From Oscillatoriaceae cyanobacterium Prado104 (GTDB taxonomy: Bacteria; Cyanobacteriota; Cyanobacteriia; Cyanobacteriales; Microcoleaceae), in NCBI GenBank assembly GCA_025454405.1, contig JALOON010000003.1:1-64000 (forward strand): DNA of 64,000 nucleotides, written 5' to 3'. This document shows, one piece after another, positions 19,314 to 28,057 of the stretch (positions within the stretch are counted from its first letter, which is position 1; every line of letters begins with the position of its first letter). A program made the position numbers and the translations under genes. The notes under the pieces were generated by a model, which worked only from the letters and a program-made list of their open reading frames with translations, ran no database searches and was not told the DNA's origin.

Positions 19314-20477
19314 ATGAAGAACATCGGTCGCAAAATTGCCGGTTGGCTCGAAACTCGCGCTGTAACTCCTGCTTATGCGGGCGGCTTGTTGGCCGGGCTG
19401 ACGGTTTTCTTTTTTGGTTCTGCTACAAATACAATGGCTGGGTGGCTGTACGCTATTAGCGGTACGAGTTTGGCACTATTGGGAATAGCCGCGGTTTTGC
19501 CAGTACGATCGCTTAAGGCGTTAGAAGTGCGCCGCCGTCCGATCGAGCCGGTGAGTGCGGGGGATCGGATTACTGTGGAACTAGAAATCGAAAATCGCGC
19601 CCGCCAACCTAAAACCCTGTTGCAAGTAATAGATATTTTGCCATTTGTACTGGGAAAACCCGTTGCGCGATCGATCGAACTCATACCAGCTCAAAGTATT
19701 TACGCGGATACATATTACCTGGAAGTCAAGCAGCGAGGTGTCTATCGCTGGCATGAGGTGCAGTTGAAAACAGCAGCGCCGTTGGGGTTGTTTTGGTGCC
19801 GTCGCAGCCAGCCGGTCAAAGCAGTGGCAGTTGTGTACCCGAAGGTTTTGCCTTTGAACGTTTGCCCTTTAGTGGATCGAGTCGGTCGAGAAGACAGCCC
19901 GCAATTTTTCGATCGCAGTCGATCGCAAATTGCTAACGAAGGTCTCACCCGCACGCTGAGGCCTTACCGCCACGGAGACCCCACCCGCCTGATTCACTGG
20001 CGCACCAGCGCCCGCTACGGGGAATTGCGGGTGCGGGAGTTGGAAGTTGCCGCCGGCGGTCAAGAAATTATTATCGCTCTCGACAGCGGCGCCGCGTGGC
20101 AGCTAGAGGATTTTGAAGCAGCCGTGACAGTAGCAGCATCGCTCTACTTCTATGCTAGCAAGCGCCTGTTAAACGTCAAACTTTGGACTGCCGGGACAGG
20201 AGTTGCTGCGGGCAACCGGGTGGTATTGGAAACTTTAGCTGCGGTGAATGCAGGCGAGGATGCTGTTGAGAACCCGCCCAAGTTGCCTTTAATTTGGCTG
20301 ACTCAAAATCCTGCAACTTTAAGCAGTCTTCCCCAAGGAAGTCGCTGGGTGATTTGGTCGATTGCCACTGCTGAAACCGCAGAAAAAATGTTAGTAAAAC
20401 ACGATTTTCCCGGCTTGCAAATTCGCGCCGATCGACCTTTAGAAATCCAACTTCAATCACCACTTGAACGATATTAA
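19314..20477 (+). CDS. DUF58 domain protein
   Basis: 387 residues from the ATG at 19314 (MKNIGRKIAGW); a TTG at 19269 adds 15 residues. Two membrane helices near the N-terminus (about 20-65) are followed by a beta-rich part and the DUF58 signature around residues 200-250 (LRPYRHGDPTRLIHWRTSAR). A vWA-like fold follows. DUF58 proteins often accompany MoxR ATPases and may aid assembly of membrane complexes, but no moxR is near. A decayed conserved gene follows 26 bases later. Confidence 0.88.
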   Translation: MKNIGRKIAGWLETRAVTPAYAGGLLAGLTVFFFGSATNTMAGWLYAISGTSLALLGIAAVLPVRSLKALEVRRRPIEPVSAGDRITVELEIENRARQPKTLLQVIDILPFVLGKPVARSIELIPAQSIYADTYYLEVKQRGVYRWHEVQLKTAAPLGLFWCRRSQPVKAVAVVYPKVLPLNVCPLVDRVGREDSPQFFDRSRSQIANEGLTRTLRPYRHGDPTRLIHWRTSARYGELRVRELEVAAGGQEIIIALDSGAAWQLEDFEAAVTVAASLYFYASKRLLNVKLWTAGTGVAAGNRVVLETLAAVNAGEDAVENPPKLPLIWLTQNPATLSSLPQGSRWVIWSIATAETAEKMLVKHDFPGLQIRADRPLEIQLQSPLERY

Positions 20478-20503
20478 TCCCATTGACCGAAAACCAGATT
20501 TAG

Positions 20504-20855
20504 TTGATTGGGATTTTATCGTATCAAGTCGCTCGGCTATTCCTGTACGTACATGCGCGAGGGGTGAGTCGCTTTGTCAGCTACGCCGACTTGCCACCGA
20601 TTTTGGGAGTGGAATCACCAGCAGGTTTGGATTTTGCTTTTTGGAAGCGGCGGCTGGCGCGCAAGAAAGAGCAATACGCGCCCTATTTTTGGGTTGATTT
20701 CTATGCAGATAAATTTCATCAAGCAGTTTCTGTTCACGAGTTGTTTGAGTGGGGAAAATTGGTAGGGGTGATTAAATTTGTGTTTAAGCGCGATCGAACT
20801 TCAATCGCTGCGCAAGATTTACGCGCCAGAGAAATATCTGCTAGAACATTTCTAA
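20504..20855 (+). pseudogene. Frameshifted conserved hypothetical gene after DUF58
   Basis: Reading from a TTG at 20504 gives SYQVARLFLYVHARGVSRFV ... LFEWGKLVGVIKFVFKRDR, typical coding sequence. Near 20791-20797 the sense moves to another frame, giving ELQSLRKIYAPEKYLLEHF and a stop at 20853-20855. So one base is extra or two are missing at a GCGATCG site. The 5' end is also uncertain because a TAG sits immediately before the TTG. I recognise no function. A sequencing error is possible. Confidence 0.6.
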
Positions 20856-21090
20856 GATGTTCCTACTTTGCCGCAGAGTTTCCCCGACCAATATTGCGGA
20901 AGATGTTTTTCTTAAAGCGCAGGAATATTTAGCCTCAAGCTGTCAGGAATTTGGGCTGGTTTTTCCCGAAAGTCGTTTGATATTCGTGATGACTCAAGAG
21001 CAAATATTGACATTTAAATCCGGCGATACTGCCAACACTCAACAAGTCCTATTGGGTTTTAGCATTGAGGTCGATCGACTGCTAGCTTAA
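20856..21090 (+). pseudogene. 3' fragment of a Uma2-family nuclease gene
   Basis: Closely matches the C-terminal half of the intact Uma2 gene at 22618-23157 (SPTNIAEDVFLKAQEYL against SPTDIAEEIFLKAQEYL, and VFPESR, TANTQQVLLGFSIEVDRLL). It starts exactly after the stop of the preceding broken gene. A 23-base deletion relative to the intact copy lies near 20881, between two AGT triplets, and puts the first part out of frame. N-terminal and most catalytic parts are lost. Confidence 0.8.
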
Positions 21091-21328
21091 ATTAAATTAT
21101 ATCTCGATCGCACAACATTTTATCTCCGTTCGCGGCACAGAATTATTCTCCAACCCGTTCGCTAATTCTCAAATCAAATTGCTACAATATTTTTGAGACT
21201 CACCCAGTCCCTCTCAACGGGACTTCGTTTGTGCAGCCCCGAATTCTATTCGGCGGGCATCTATTCAGCTATGCGGCGGTAATATTATATTTCCAGCCTA
21301 TTCATTCCCATTCTCGGAGCCAAGTGCC

Positions 21329-22504
21329 ATGTCAGATGACTTTTCCCTAGACGACCTTTTAAATAAAAGTTATGACGCCTTCAAAGAAGCAGAAACTAAC
21401 GTCGGACAGTGTAATGTTTTAGTCATCGGCAAAACAGGCGTCGGCAAAAGTACCCTAATCAATTGTGTTTTCCGCCAGCGCTTGGCAGAAACAGGAGTCG
21501 GCCGCCCCGTAACTCACGGCATCCGCCAATATACCAAACCAAATTGCCCGATCGCAGTCTACGATACTCCCGGACTCGAACTCAATGCCGAACAAATTAA
21601 AGTTATTCGCTTAAACGTTGCTAAATTAATTGAAGACCAAAGATTGCTGCACCCAAAAGAACACATTCACGTCATTTGGTACTGTATCAATCACGGGGCA
21701 AATAGAATAGAAGCAGTTGAAGAGAACTGGCTGAAAGAAATGCAAATTATGGATGTCCCCGTAATTTTGGTTCTCACTCAAACTGCATCGAAAAAGCCGA
21801 GCGAGTTCTTTAAAAAACTGGAACACATGAATTTGCCCGTCAGTCAAATCATCCCCGTCATGGCAGAACCGGAAGAAATCGATGAGGATTATACAGTTAA
21901 AGCTCACGGTTTGGATAGATTGGTAGATGCTACTTTTCAACTGCTGCCAGAAGTAGCTCAAAAAGCATTTGTCAAAGAACAAATTGCCAATATCGCCCTC
22001 AAAGCTGACATGGCATTCAAGTATGTAACTGCTTATGTTGCCAGTTCGGCTATTGTGGGGGCGACTCCCGTACCTTTTGCTGACGCGCCGATTTTGGTGA
22101 CAGTACAAACGGCAATGATTGCCAATATTACTGTGATTTTTGGACTGCCTTTTGATAAGGGATTTATTTCGGCGATGCTGTCAGCTATTAGCGGTGCTGG
22201 CGGCATCACGGCTGTGGGCAGAAATATTGTTACTAATTTGATTAAAATGATTCCCGGTGCGGGTACGCTGGTGGGCGGTGCTATTTCCGGTGCGACGGCG
22301 GCAACTCTGACTCTAGCCCTCGGTTTGGCTTACATTGAAGTTCTCAAAACTTATATGAAAGCTCAAATTAATGGAGAGCCACTTTCTTTGTCCCAGTTGA
22401 CAAAAATGCTGGTGGATTTGTACAAGGATTATGCTAGTTCTGGACGCAAAACTTTGCATGAGGACAAACCGAAACCGCCACCGAATCAAATTGATATTGA
22501 GTAG
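21329..22504 (+). CDS. GTPase with C-terminal DUF697-like membrane domain
   Basis: 391 residues. G1 GKTGVGKST at 34-42, G3 DTPG near 77, and a G4-like VLTQTASKK in place of NKxD. From about 225 come hydrophobic segments and small-residue-rich stretches (VGATPVPFADAPILVTVQTAMI, GAGTLVGGAISGATAATLTLAL) typical of DUF697. Such proteins are Era/dynamin-like GTPases with a membrane-associating tail, thought to act at membranes under stress; the role here is not known. The non-canonical G4 suggests altered nucleotide specificity or slow exchange. Confidence 0.85.
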   Translation: MSDDFSLDDLLNKSYDAFKEAETNVGQCNVLVIGKTGVGKSTLINCVFRQRLAETGVGRPVTHGIRQYTKPNCPIAVYDTPGLELNAEQIKVIRLNVAKLIEDQRLLHPKEHIHVIWYCINHGANRIEAVEENWLKEMQIMDVPVILVLTQTASKKPSEFFKKLEHMNLPVSQIIPVMAEPEEIDEDYTVKAHGLDRLVDATFQLLPEVAQKAFVKEQIANIALKADMAFKYVTAYVASSAIVGATPVPFADAPILVTVQTAMIANITVIFGLPFDKGFISAMLSAISGAGGITAVGRNIVTNLIKMIPGAGTLVGGAISGATAATLTLALGLAYIEVLKTYMKAQINGEPLSLSQLTKMLVDLYKDYASSGRKTLHEDKPKPPPNQIDIE

Positions 22505-22577
22505 ATTGGTAATTGGGGATTGGGCGGAGCGAAGCGGAGGGATTGGGGATTGGGCATTATCGATCGACCCAACATAC

Positions 22578-22583
22578 TATAAT
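22578..22583 (+). promoter_or_regulatory. Candidate -10 box for the Uma2 gene
   Basis: A perfect TATAAT 35 bases before the start of the Uma2 gene, in ACTATAATATTAG. No good -35 hexamer is seen at the usual distance. Confidence 0.4.
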
Positions 22584-22617
22584 ATTAGTAAATTCTGCAA
22601 CAATGGAGTAAATAGCT

Positions 22618-23157
22618 GTGGTAATGGCACCCGTTTTATCAGAAAATGTTTCTCTAGAAGACTTTACAGCTAGTCCCCCAGACCATATGGAATGGGTGGA
22701 CGGACAAATTCTGGAGAAAAATGGCATGACAGCAAAACACAGTCTAATTCAGTCTAAACTAGATTATTCTTGGAGAAGTTACAAGATATCTAGCGGACAA
22801 GGCGGCGAAGTTTACACGGAAGTTCCTTGCCGCACCAACAGCCGAGTGCGCCGCCCCGATGTAGCTTATTTGCCTCCTGAATTAGTCTCGGAATACGGCG
22901 ATGTTCCTACTTTGCCTCAAAGTCCGCCGTTAGTTGCTGAAATAGTTTCTCCTACCGATATTGCAGAAGAAATTTTTCTCAAAGCACAAGAATATTTAGA
23001 TTCGGGTTCTGTTGAAGTTTGGATTGTTTTTCCTGAAAGTCGCTGGATAATGATAATGACGGCAACTGACAAGTTAACTTTTAATCCCGGTTCAACAATT
23101 AACACTCAATTAGTGCTGGCTGGTTTTAGCCTCGCTGTTGATGAGTTGTTGTCTTAA
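22618..23157 (+). CDS. Uma2 family (putative restriction-like) nuclease
   Basis: 179 residues from GTG (or 177 from the ATG at 22624). Contains DHMEWVDGQILEKNGMT, RRPDVAYLPPEL and PPLVAEIVSPTDIAEEIFLKAQEYLDSG ... EVWIVFPESR, the Uma2 pattern with a PD-(D/E)xK-like core (the D of RPDVA and the E of AEIVSP). Uma2 genes are greatly expanded in cyanobacteria and often sit near mobile DNA; the function is not established. A broken relative lies 1.8 kb upstream and a distant one at 48878. Confidence 0.88.
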   Translation: MVMAPVLSENVSLEDFTASPPDHMEWVDGQILEKNGMTAKHSLIQSKLDYSWRSYKISSGQGGEVYTEVPCRTNSRVRRPDVAYLPPELVSEYGDVPTLPQSPPLVAEIVSPTDIAEEIFLKAQEYLDSGSVEVWIVFPESRWIMIMTATDKLTFNPGSTINTQLVLAGFSLAVDELLS

Positions 23158-23459
23158 AAGGATTTGTGCGACGAAGAATCAAAAAAAATGACATTTTGGC
23201 ACGCTTGGAAGTTGGGCTTTTGTATTTAAACCGATCTCTACGTTATCGCAAAGAAATAATTAAAATATTCTAATATTTTGCCAAAACCTACTTGACAATG
23301 TAGCGCTTTTTTGCAATCTTCAGTTGTTAAAAATTATTGTCAATACAAAAAAGAATTGGCAAATTTGCACAAAGTCACCGAGAGCGGTAATATGTTTAGT
23401 GCTTTGTTTGCCGAGAGAACACCAATTCCGATCGAGAATTGCCACCATTAATAAGAAAT
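23158..23459. promoter_or_regulatory. Ferredoxin upstream region with an inverted repeat
   Basis: No gene. TTGACAAT at 23292-23299 is matched by ATTGTCAA at 23336-23343, eight-base arms 36 bases apart. This could be an operator or a folding leader. A promoter-like TTGACA falls in the left arm without a good -10. Confidence 0.35.
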
Positions 23460-23777
23460 ATGTCCAAGACTTACACAGTCCAATTGCTCCACCAAGGTAG
23501 TACCTATACCGTAGAAGTGCCCGAAGACAAACAAATTTTGCGGGCGGCTTGCGCTGCGGGTATTGAGTTGCCGAGTTCGTGCAATGCGGGGGTTTGTACT
23601 ACTTGCGCGGCGAAAATTCTTGAAGGAGAAGTCAATCAAACTGATGGCATGGGGGTCAGTCCCGAACTTCAGGCAGAAGGTTACGTGTTGCTGTGCGTTG
23701 CTTATCCCCGATCGAACTTGAAAATAGAAACAGAAAAAGAAGATATTGTGTACGATCGCCAGTTCGGTAAGTCTTAG
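23460..23777 (+). CDS. Plant-type [2Fe-2S] ferredoxin
   Basis: 105 residues from the ATG at 23460 (MSKTYTVQLLHQ). The ligands are in SSCNAGVCTTCAAK (C-x4-C-x2-C) and LLCVAYP (fourth Cys). It is soluble and passes single electrons. Residues around the cluster (NAGVCTTC, with G-V for the common G-A/S) mark it as a paralogue rather than the main photosynthetic PetF, perhaps with dedicated partners. No redox partner is adjacent. Confidence 0.93.
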   Translation: MSKTYTVQLLHQGSTYTVEVPEDKQILRAACAAGIELPSSCNAGVCTTCAAKILEGEVNQTDGMGVSPELQAEGYVLLCVAYPRSNLKIETEKEDIVYDRQFGKS

Positions 23778-23822
23778 AAATAGACTAAAATTGACATAAA
23801 TACCGATCGCGGTAAAACCATT

Positions 23823-24041
23823 ATGCCTCCCTCTATGACTACCCATTTCATTTCCGCAGAAGTTGACCTCCAAGATACCACCGACGAACTGCACTCGGCT
23901 ATTGAAACTGAACTGCAAAAGCATGGGGAACCCCTGCGCTGGGCAGTAACAGATGTGGATGTCGATCGCCAAAAAGCCCTGGTAGAAGGCTACGTGCTGG
24001 TAGAAGTCCAGACTGCAGAGGCATCCCCGGCAACAGCGTGA
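23823..24041 (+). CDS. Small conserved protein upstream of DUF3326
   Basis: 72 residues, acidic. I do not know the family name. Its stop overlaps the GTG of the next gene by four bases (GTGA), so the two are probably translated together. The pattern THFISAEVDLQDTTDELHSAI ... WAVTDVDVDRQKALVEGYVL looks like a small alpha/beta fold. It may start at the second Met (23838). Confidence 0.65.
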   Translation: MPPSMTTHFISAEVDLQDTTDELHSAIETELQKHGEPLRWAVTDVDVDRQKALVEGYVLVEVQTAEASPATA

Positions 24042-25165
24042 ACCAGCGCCCTTTGACTGTTGTTTTAATTGTCCCTACGGGGGTTGGTGCTGCGATCGGG
24101 GGCTGTGCGGGAGATGCGCTGCCCGCAGCTAGGGCGATCGCCCAAATTGTCGGCACTCTCATCACTCACCCCAACGTCCTCAACGGCGCTCAACTTTATT
24201 GGCCGATACCTAACGCCCTCTACGTCGAAGGTTACGCTCTTGACAAATTTGCCGCCGGGTGCTGGGGTTTGCAGCCCGTACATCAAAACCGTATCGGTTT
24301 AATTCTCGATGCCGGCATTGAACCCGACTTGCAACTGCGCCAACGGCAAGCAGCTGACGCTGTGAGAGCTACTTTGGGCGCGAACGTAACAGATTGCATG
24401 GTGACCGATCGCCCTTTGCAAGTAGAATTGCGAATCTCAGAATCGGGGGCATCTTGGGGGACGATCGCTCATCCCGGCAGTTTGTTGCGCGCCGCCGAAA
24501 AATTAATTACCCAAGCAAAAGTCGAGGCGATCGCAGTTGTTGCCAGATTTCCCGACGATCAAGGCAGCATCGCCCTGGAAAACTACCGTCGCGGTAAAGG
24601 AGTTGACCCCCTCGCCGGTGCCGAAGCTGTCATCAGCCACTTAATTGTCAGGACATTTCAAATTCCCTGCGCCCACGCCCCTGCTTTGTTACCGCTACCC
24701 CTCGATCCGCACCTGTCACCCCGATCGGCCGCCGAAGAAATCGGGTATACTTTTTTACCTTGCGTACTGGCGGGTCTCAGTAATGCTCCGCAGTTAGTCG
24801 CGCTGCCAAACGCAGAGAAACAGGCAAATAAAGCAAGAAAACACGCCAGATTGCCAATTACCGATTACCAATTACCGATTACCAAAGATCGAGTCGATGC
24901 TGTAGTGATACCTGCGACAGCCTGCGGCGGCAGTGCCATTCTGAATTTAAGTCAGCGATCGTCCGTAACAATTATTACCGTTAAGGACAACAAAACTCAA
25001 ATGCAGGTGCCGGCAGAAAAACTTGGAATCGCAGCTTTGCAGGTAAACTCATATTTAGAGGCGATCGGAGTGTTAGTCGCTCTCAAGGCAGGCATCAGTC
25101 CCGCTTCCTTAACAGGAAATATCTCTCCCCTGCGGTATTTGCCTGACTCAACTCCAGAATTCTAA
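24038..25165 (+). CDS. DUF3326 family protein
   Basis: 375 residues from GTG. Matches the cyanobacteria-plant DUF3326 family (VLIVPTGVGAAIGGCAGDALPAARAIA near the start; DAVVIPATACGGSAIL near 290). Function unknown. It is coupled to the preceding small gene. Residues about 265-285 (ARLPITDYQLPIT) do not look like family sequence: they are encoded by a simple intergenic-type repeat that has entered the gene in frame (24854-24883). Confidence 0.88.
   Translation: MNQRPLTVVLIVPTGVGAAIGGCAGDALPAARAIAQIVGTLITHPNVLNGAQLYWPIPNALYVEGYALDKFAAGCWGLQPVHQNRIGLILDAGIEPDLQLRQRQAADAVRATLGANVTDCMVTDRPLQVELRISESGASWGTIAHPGSLLRAAEKLITQAKVEAIAVVARFPDDQGSIALENYRRGKGVDPLAGAEAVISHLIVRTFQIPCAHAPALLPLPLDPHLSPRSAAEEIGYTFLPCVLAGLSNAPQLVALPNAEKQANKARKHARLPITDYQLPITKDRVDAVVIPATACGGSAILNLSQRSSVTIITVKDNKTQMQVPAEKLGIAALQVNSYLEAIGVLVALKAGISPASLTGNISPLRYLPDSTPEF
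24854..24883. repeat. Simple repeat inserted inside the DUF3326 gene
   Basis: Two copies of a 15-base unit CCAATTACCGATTAC plus one base. This sequence type is usual between genes in such genomes. Here it is translated as PITDYQLPIT without a frame break. Confidence 0.75.
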
Positions 25166-25246
25166 AATCTCATAGGGAAAACTCCTGTTTGTCCCGCTCA
25201 ACTCCACGAATCTCAAATCAAAAATCTCCAATCTAAAATTGATTAA

Positions 25247-25840
25247 GTGGCAGAAAAACTTCCCGAAAATCCCGAAATAGAACCGCTGACGCGCACCCAA
25301 GTTTTAGTAGCAATGGGCGTGACAGCAATTATCTTGTTGGTAATAGCTAAACTGTGGTTGCAATTCGGCTCGGTAACGCTTTTGCCTGTCAAATGGATCG
25401 GCAGCGATCTGCTTAAAGGATTCGCGATCGGATTGGCAATTACGGCCGGGAGTACGATGGTTTATCGCCTTTGGCCGGGCTACCGTCGGAGTGCGGATAT
25501 TTATTTGGAAGTAGTGCTGAAACCTTTGTTTTGGCCGGATTTAATTTGGCTGGGATTGCTGCCGGGACTTAGCGAGGAATTGCTATTTCGAGGCGTGATG
25601 CTTTCGGCTTGGGGATTGAATGTTACGGGTTTAATTGTATCGAGTTTTTGCTTCGGTATTTTGCACTTAGGTGGAATGCAGCAGTGGCCGTATGCTGTTT
25701 GGGCAACGGCGGTGGGATTGCTGTTAGGTTACAGTGTTTTAGATACTGGGAATTTGTTAGTGCCAATTGTGGCTCATGTTTGTACGAATTTAATTTCTAG
25801 CTGCGTTTGGAAGTGGGAAAATAATGCGGCGAAACAGTAG
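25247..25840 (+). CDS. CPBP family intramembrane metalloprotease (CAAX-like)
   Basis: 197 residues from GTG. Several membrane helices. The three family motifs are clear: EELLFRG (Glu-Glu and Arg), FGILHLGG (His) and HVCTNL (His). These side chains bind the metal and cleave within the membrane. In bacteria the family serves prenyl-protein processing or bacteriocin self-protection; the substrate here is unknown. Confidence 0.9.
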   Translation: MAEKLPENPEIEPLTRTQVLVAMGVTAIILLVIAKLWLQFGSVTLLPVKWIGSDLLKGFAIGLAITAGSTMVYRLWPGYRRSADIYLEVVLKPLFWPDLIWLGLLPGLSEELLFRGVMLSAWGLNVTGLIVSSFCFGILHLGGMQQWPYAVWATAVGLLLGYSVLDTGNLLVPIVAHVCTNLISSCVWKWENNAAKQ

Positions 25841-25940
25841 GATATAGCAACTTAAAACAATTTATTTCAGGAAATTCGATCGACCTGAAAAATTTTGTTT
25901 GCAGTCAGGATGCGCGCCACCACCCTTACCGCTATTGGAC

Positions 25941-26459
25941 TCAGCAACGATCGCAATTCCAAACGTCTGGCAAATCGCTATTGCAAACCGAACATATTAA
26001 TAAATTATCTTTGATAATGTTCAGTTGGTCACAAGCCGGACAGCGACGAAATACAAACTCAATTGTGAATTTATTTGGGTGAGGAATCGGTATTCGATCG
26101 AGCGCTATCGCAACTTGGGGCCAGGATTCGGGTTCGGGACAAAAACCTGTCGATTGATTGGTAATTTCCACCACCTCCCAGCCACGATTGCAGCCTTCAA
26201 AAAATATTTCTCCTGCAGACAGTACGGAATTTGTGCCCGCACAAGCTATATGTTCTGAGTGGCGATCGGCAATGCAAAGATGACCTTTTAAGTCTACTAC
26301 AAAAGTTGCCGCGAGCGAGCTGCAATCCTTTAGTTTTTTGCTATTTTTGGCAATCCAATTCTCAAGCTGGCTTACTGATTCAATTGTAGTACCGGCGGGA
26401 AATTTAGCAACAGCAAGTCTGATGTCATTCGATCCTACATATTGGTACAGCCTTGACAT
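25941..26459 (-). CDS. Conserved protein with C-terminal zinc ribbon
   Basis: 172 residues. The C-terminus RCPACDQLNIIKDNLLICSVC forms a four-cysteine zinc ribbon, followed by a further C-D-R-C end. The body (FVVDLKGHLCIADRHSEHIACAG, NQSTGFCPEPESWPQVAIAL) recalls a family I have seen in many unrelated bacteria without a known function. It stands alone on this strand. The best guess is a nucleic-acid- or protein-binding accessory factor, but this is unsupported. Confidence 0.65.
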   Translation of the reverse strand: MSRLYQYVGSNDIRLAVAKFPAGTTIESVSQLENWIAKNSKKLKDCSSLAATFVVDLKGHLCIADRHSEHIACAGTNSVLSAGEIFFEGCNRGWEVVEITNQSTGFCPEPESWPQVAIALDRIPIPHPNKFTIEFVFRRCPACDQLNIIKDNLLICSVCNSDLPDVWNCDRC

Positions 26460-26684
26460 TTGATTTGCAGAATAAATTTAATAGGATTTACGCACACACT
26501 TTATCAGACATTTAATGCAGTTGTAAAGTTATAATTGTATAATTCAACTAAAAAAAACTCATGAATTATGTGCTAGTATTTCGGCAATTGTGGCAAGTGC
26601 GAAAATAAACAAATTTTTGTAAAATTATGCCCAGCCTTTTTTCAGGGCTTAAGTCCTCATTAGGAAGCTAATTAAAAAAAGTTT

Positions 26685-27125
26685 TTAAGGTAATTTGTAG
26701 CTGCTCGATCGCACGCTCAATTCTCCTTGACTCGGATTGCGGCTGAAGATAAATGCTCCTTCTTCCATTTCGCCGCTTGACAAAAAATCAATTTGCTGGT
26801 CGCCCGATTCTACAATTTCACCGTTGACGCGCAATTCGGCTACAATTTGTACTGATTCTGCCGTTTCGCCGCCCGTATTAGTAACTGCAAACGGCACGTA
26901 AAATTGCCCTTGAACTTCGCGAATCGGTTCGTTGCGAGTCACGGAAATAATCGGAGGTTCCTGCTTTTTAGTCCGCCAGTTGTAGAGTACCAATCCGATT
27001 ATAGCAGCCAGGATGAAACAGGCGATCGTAAATGTTATCCATTCCGCAGGAGTTCTTTTTTCCCGCTGTTCGCTATTATTTTCTGCATTGCTTTCTGCCT
27101 TGCTTTCTGTATTGCTGTCCGTCAT
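26685..27125 (-). CDS. TIGR02588 family protein
   Basis: 146 residues from the ATG at 27125. An acidic/polar start with repeated ESxAE is followed by a single membrane helix (about 30-52, WITFTIACFILAAIIGLVLYNW) and a beta-rich domain outside the membrane (VPFAVTNTGGETAESVQIVAELRV). It overlaps the preceding TIGR02587 gene by four bases (ATGA), the constant arrangement for this pair. Function unknown. Confidence 0.82.
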   Translation of the reverse strand: MTDSNTESKAESNAENNSEQREKRTPAEWITFTIACFILAAIIGLVLYNWRTKKQEPPIISVTRNEPIREVQGQFYVPFAVTNTGGETAESVQIVAELRVNGEIVESGDQQIDFLSSGEMEEGAFIFSRNPSQGELSVRSSSYKLP

Positions 27126-27994
27126 ACCGCCAATCTCCCCGCCGCGCCGCCAATTGTCGCCGGCAATCCCAATACTAACGTATAGTTCAACCAAAGGGAC
27201 CAAGGATCGTTAAAGCTGAGTTTGTGGAAGAAAAACAGCATGAATGCAGAAGCCGCCAGCGATACTAAATATGCCATTACTGTTTCGCTGAGGGGACGCT
27301 GAAAAATTCCCCGTTGCTGCTGCCGTTTTGCTTGATATGTAAAGTCGGCTGCGAAGACAATTCCGTAGGAAATTAACAGCGAAGCGGCGATAATTGCTAA
27401 TTGCCAAGGCGGAGAAATTGCTGCAGCTAGCATCGGTACTTCATCGGTTGGTGCGATGTTGAAAGCAATAATTGTCGCGCCGATTAAAGTAGCACCGATA
27501 TCTGCTACAGTTGGATCGATCGTGGGTTCGCCTTCGCTATGGGAACTTTGATAGCGATCGCCGCTCAAAAAACCGTTCGCCAGCGCTACTCCCAACGCAA
27601 ACGGCAAGCCTTCAAAAATGATTTTTCCCAAGGTTTCTTGCAGCGGAGTTTCTAGGGTAATTTCCCTGAGTAAAAACAGCACAAAAGCAGTGCAAACAAT
27701 GCCGATCGCGATCGCTTCTGTTGCATCCATTGCAGCATCCCGCCAGCGGATGTTTTTAGTTTTGCGAAAACCTTCGGTGCGAGTCAGCAAGAAAACGGCG
27801 ATAAAAGTAGCGGCGATCGCGATCGACTTTTGCGCTGGTTCGGTATGGGAACCCAGCCACCAAACCTCCATCGTATACAGCAGGGGAATGCCGAATAAAA
27901 AGCCGCCCGATGCACCTCGAATGATGTCGTTTAGTTCGTTTGATATTTGATTTTTCCTGATTTTTGACTTATGCATATTTTGAATAAAAAGCAT
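27122..27994 (-). CDS. TIGR02587 family integral membrane protein
   Basis: 290 residues, about seven membrane helices. First gene of a two-gene unit with TIGR02588. Known members of the two families occur together; the function is undetermined. The start may be the ATG at 27994 or at 27976 (MHKSKIRKNQ). Confidence 0.82.
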   Translation of the reverse strand: MLFIQNMHKSKIRKNQISNELNDIIRGASGGFLFGIPLLYTMEVWWLGSHTEPAQKSIAIAATFIAVFLLTRTEGFRKTKNIRWRDAAMDATEAIAIGIVCTAFVLFLLREITLETPLQETLGKIIFEGLPFALGVALANGFLSGDRYQSSHSEGEPTIDPTVADIGATLIGATIIAFNIAPTDEVPMLAAAISPPWQLAIIAASLLISYGIVFAADFTYQAKRQQQRGIFQRPLSETVMAYLVSLAASAFMLFFFHKLSFNDPWSLWLNYTLVLGLPATIGGAAGRLAV

Positions 27995-28057
27995 TGATTT
28001 TTTTATGATTTATGGTATTATATCAGACTGGCGATCTTAAGGGTGATTTGTGTGTCA

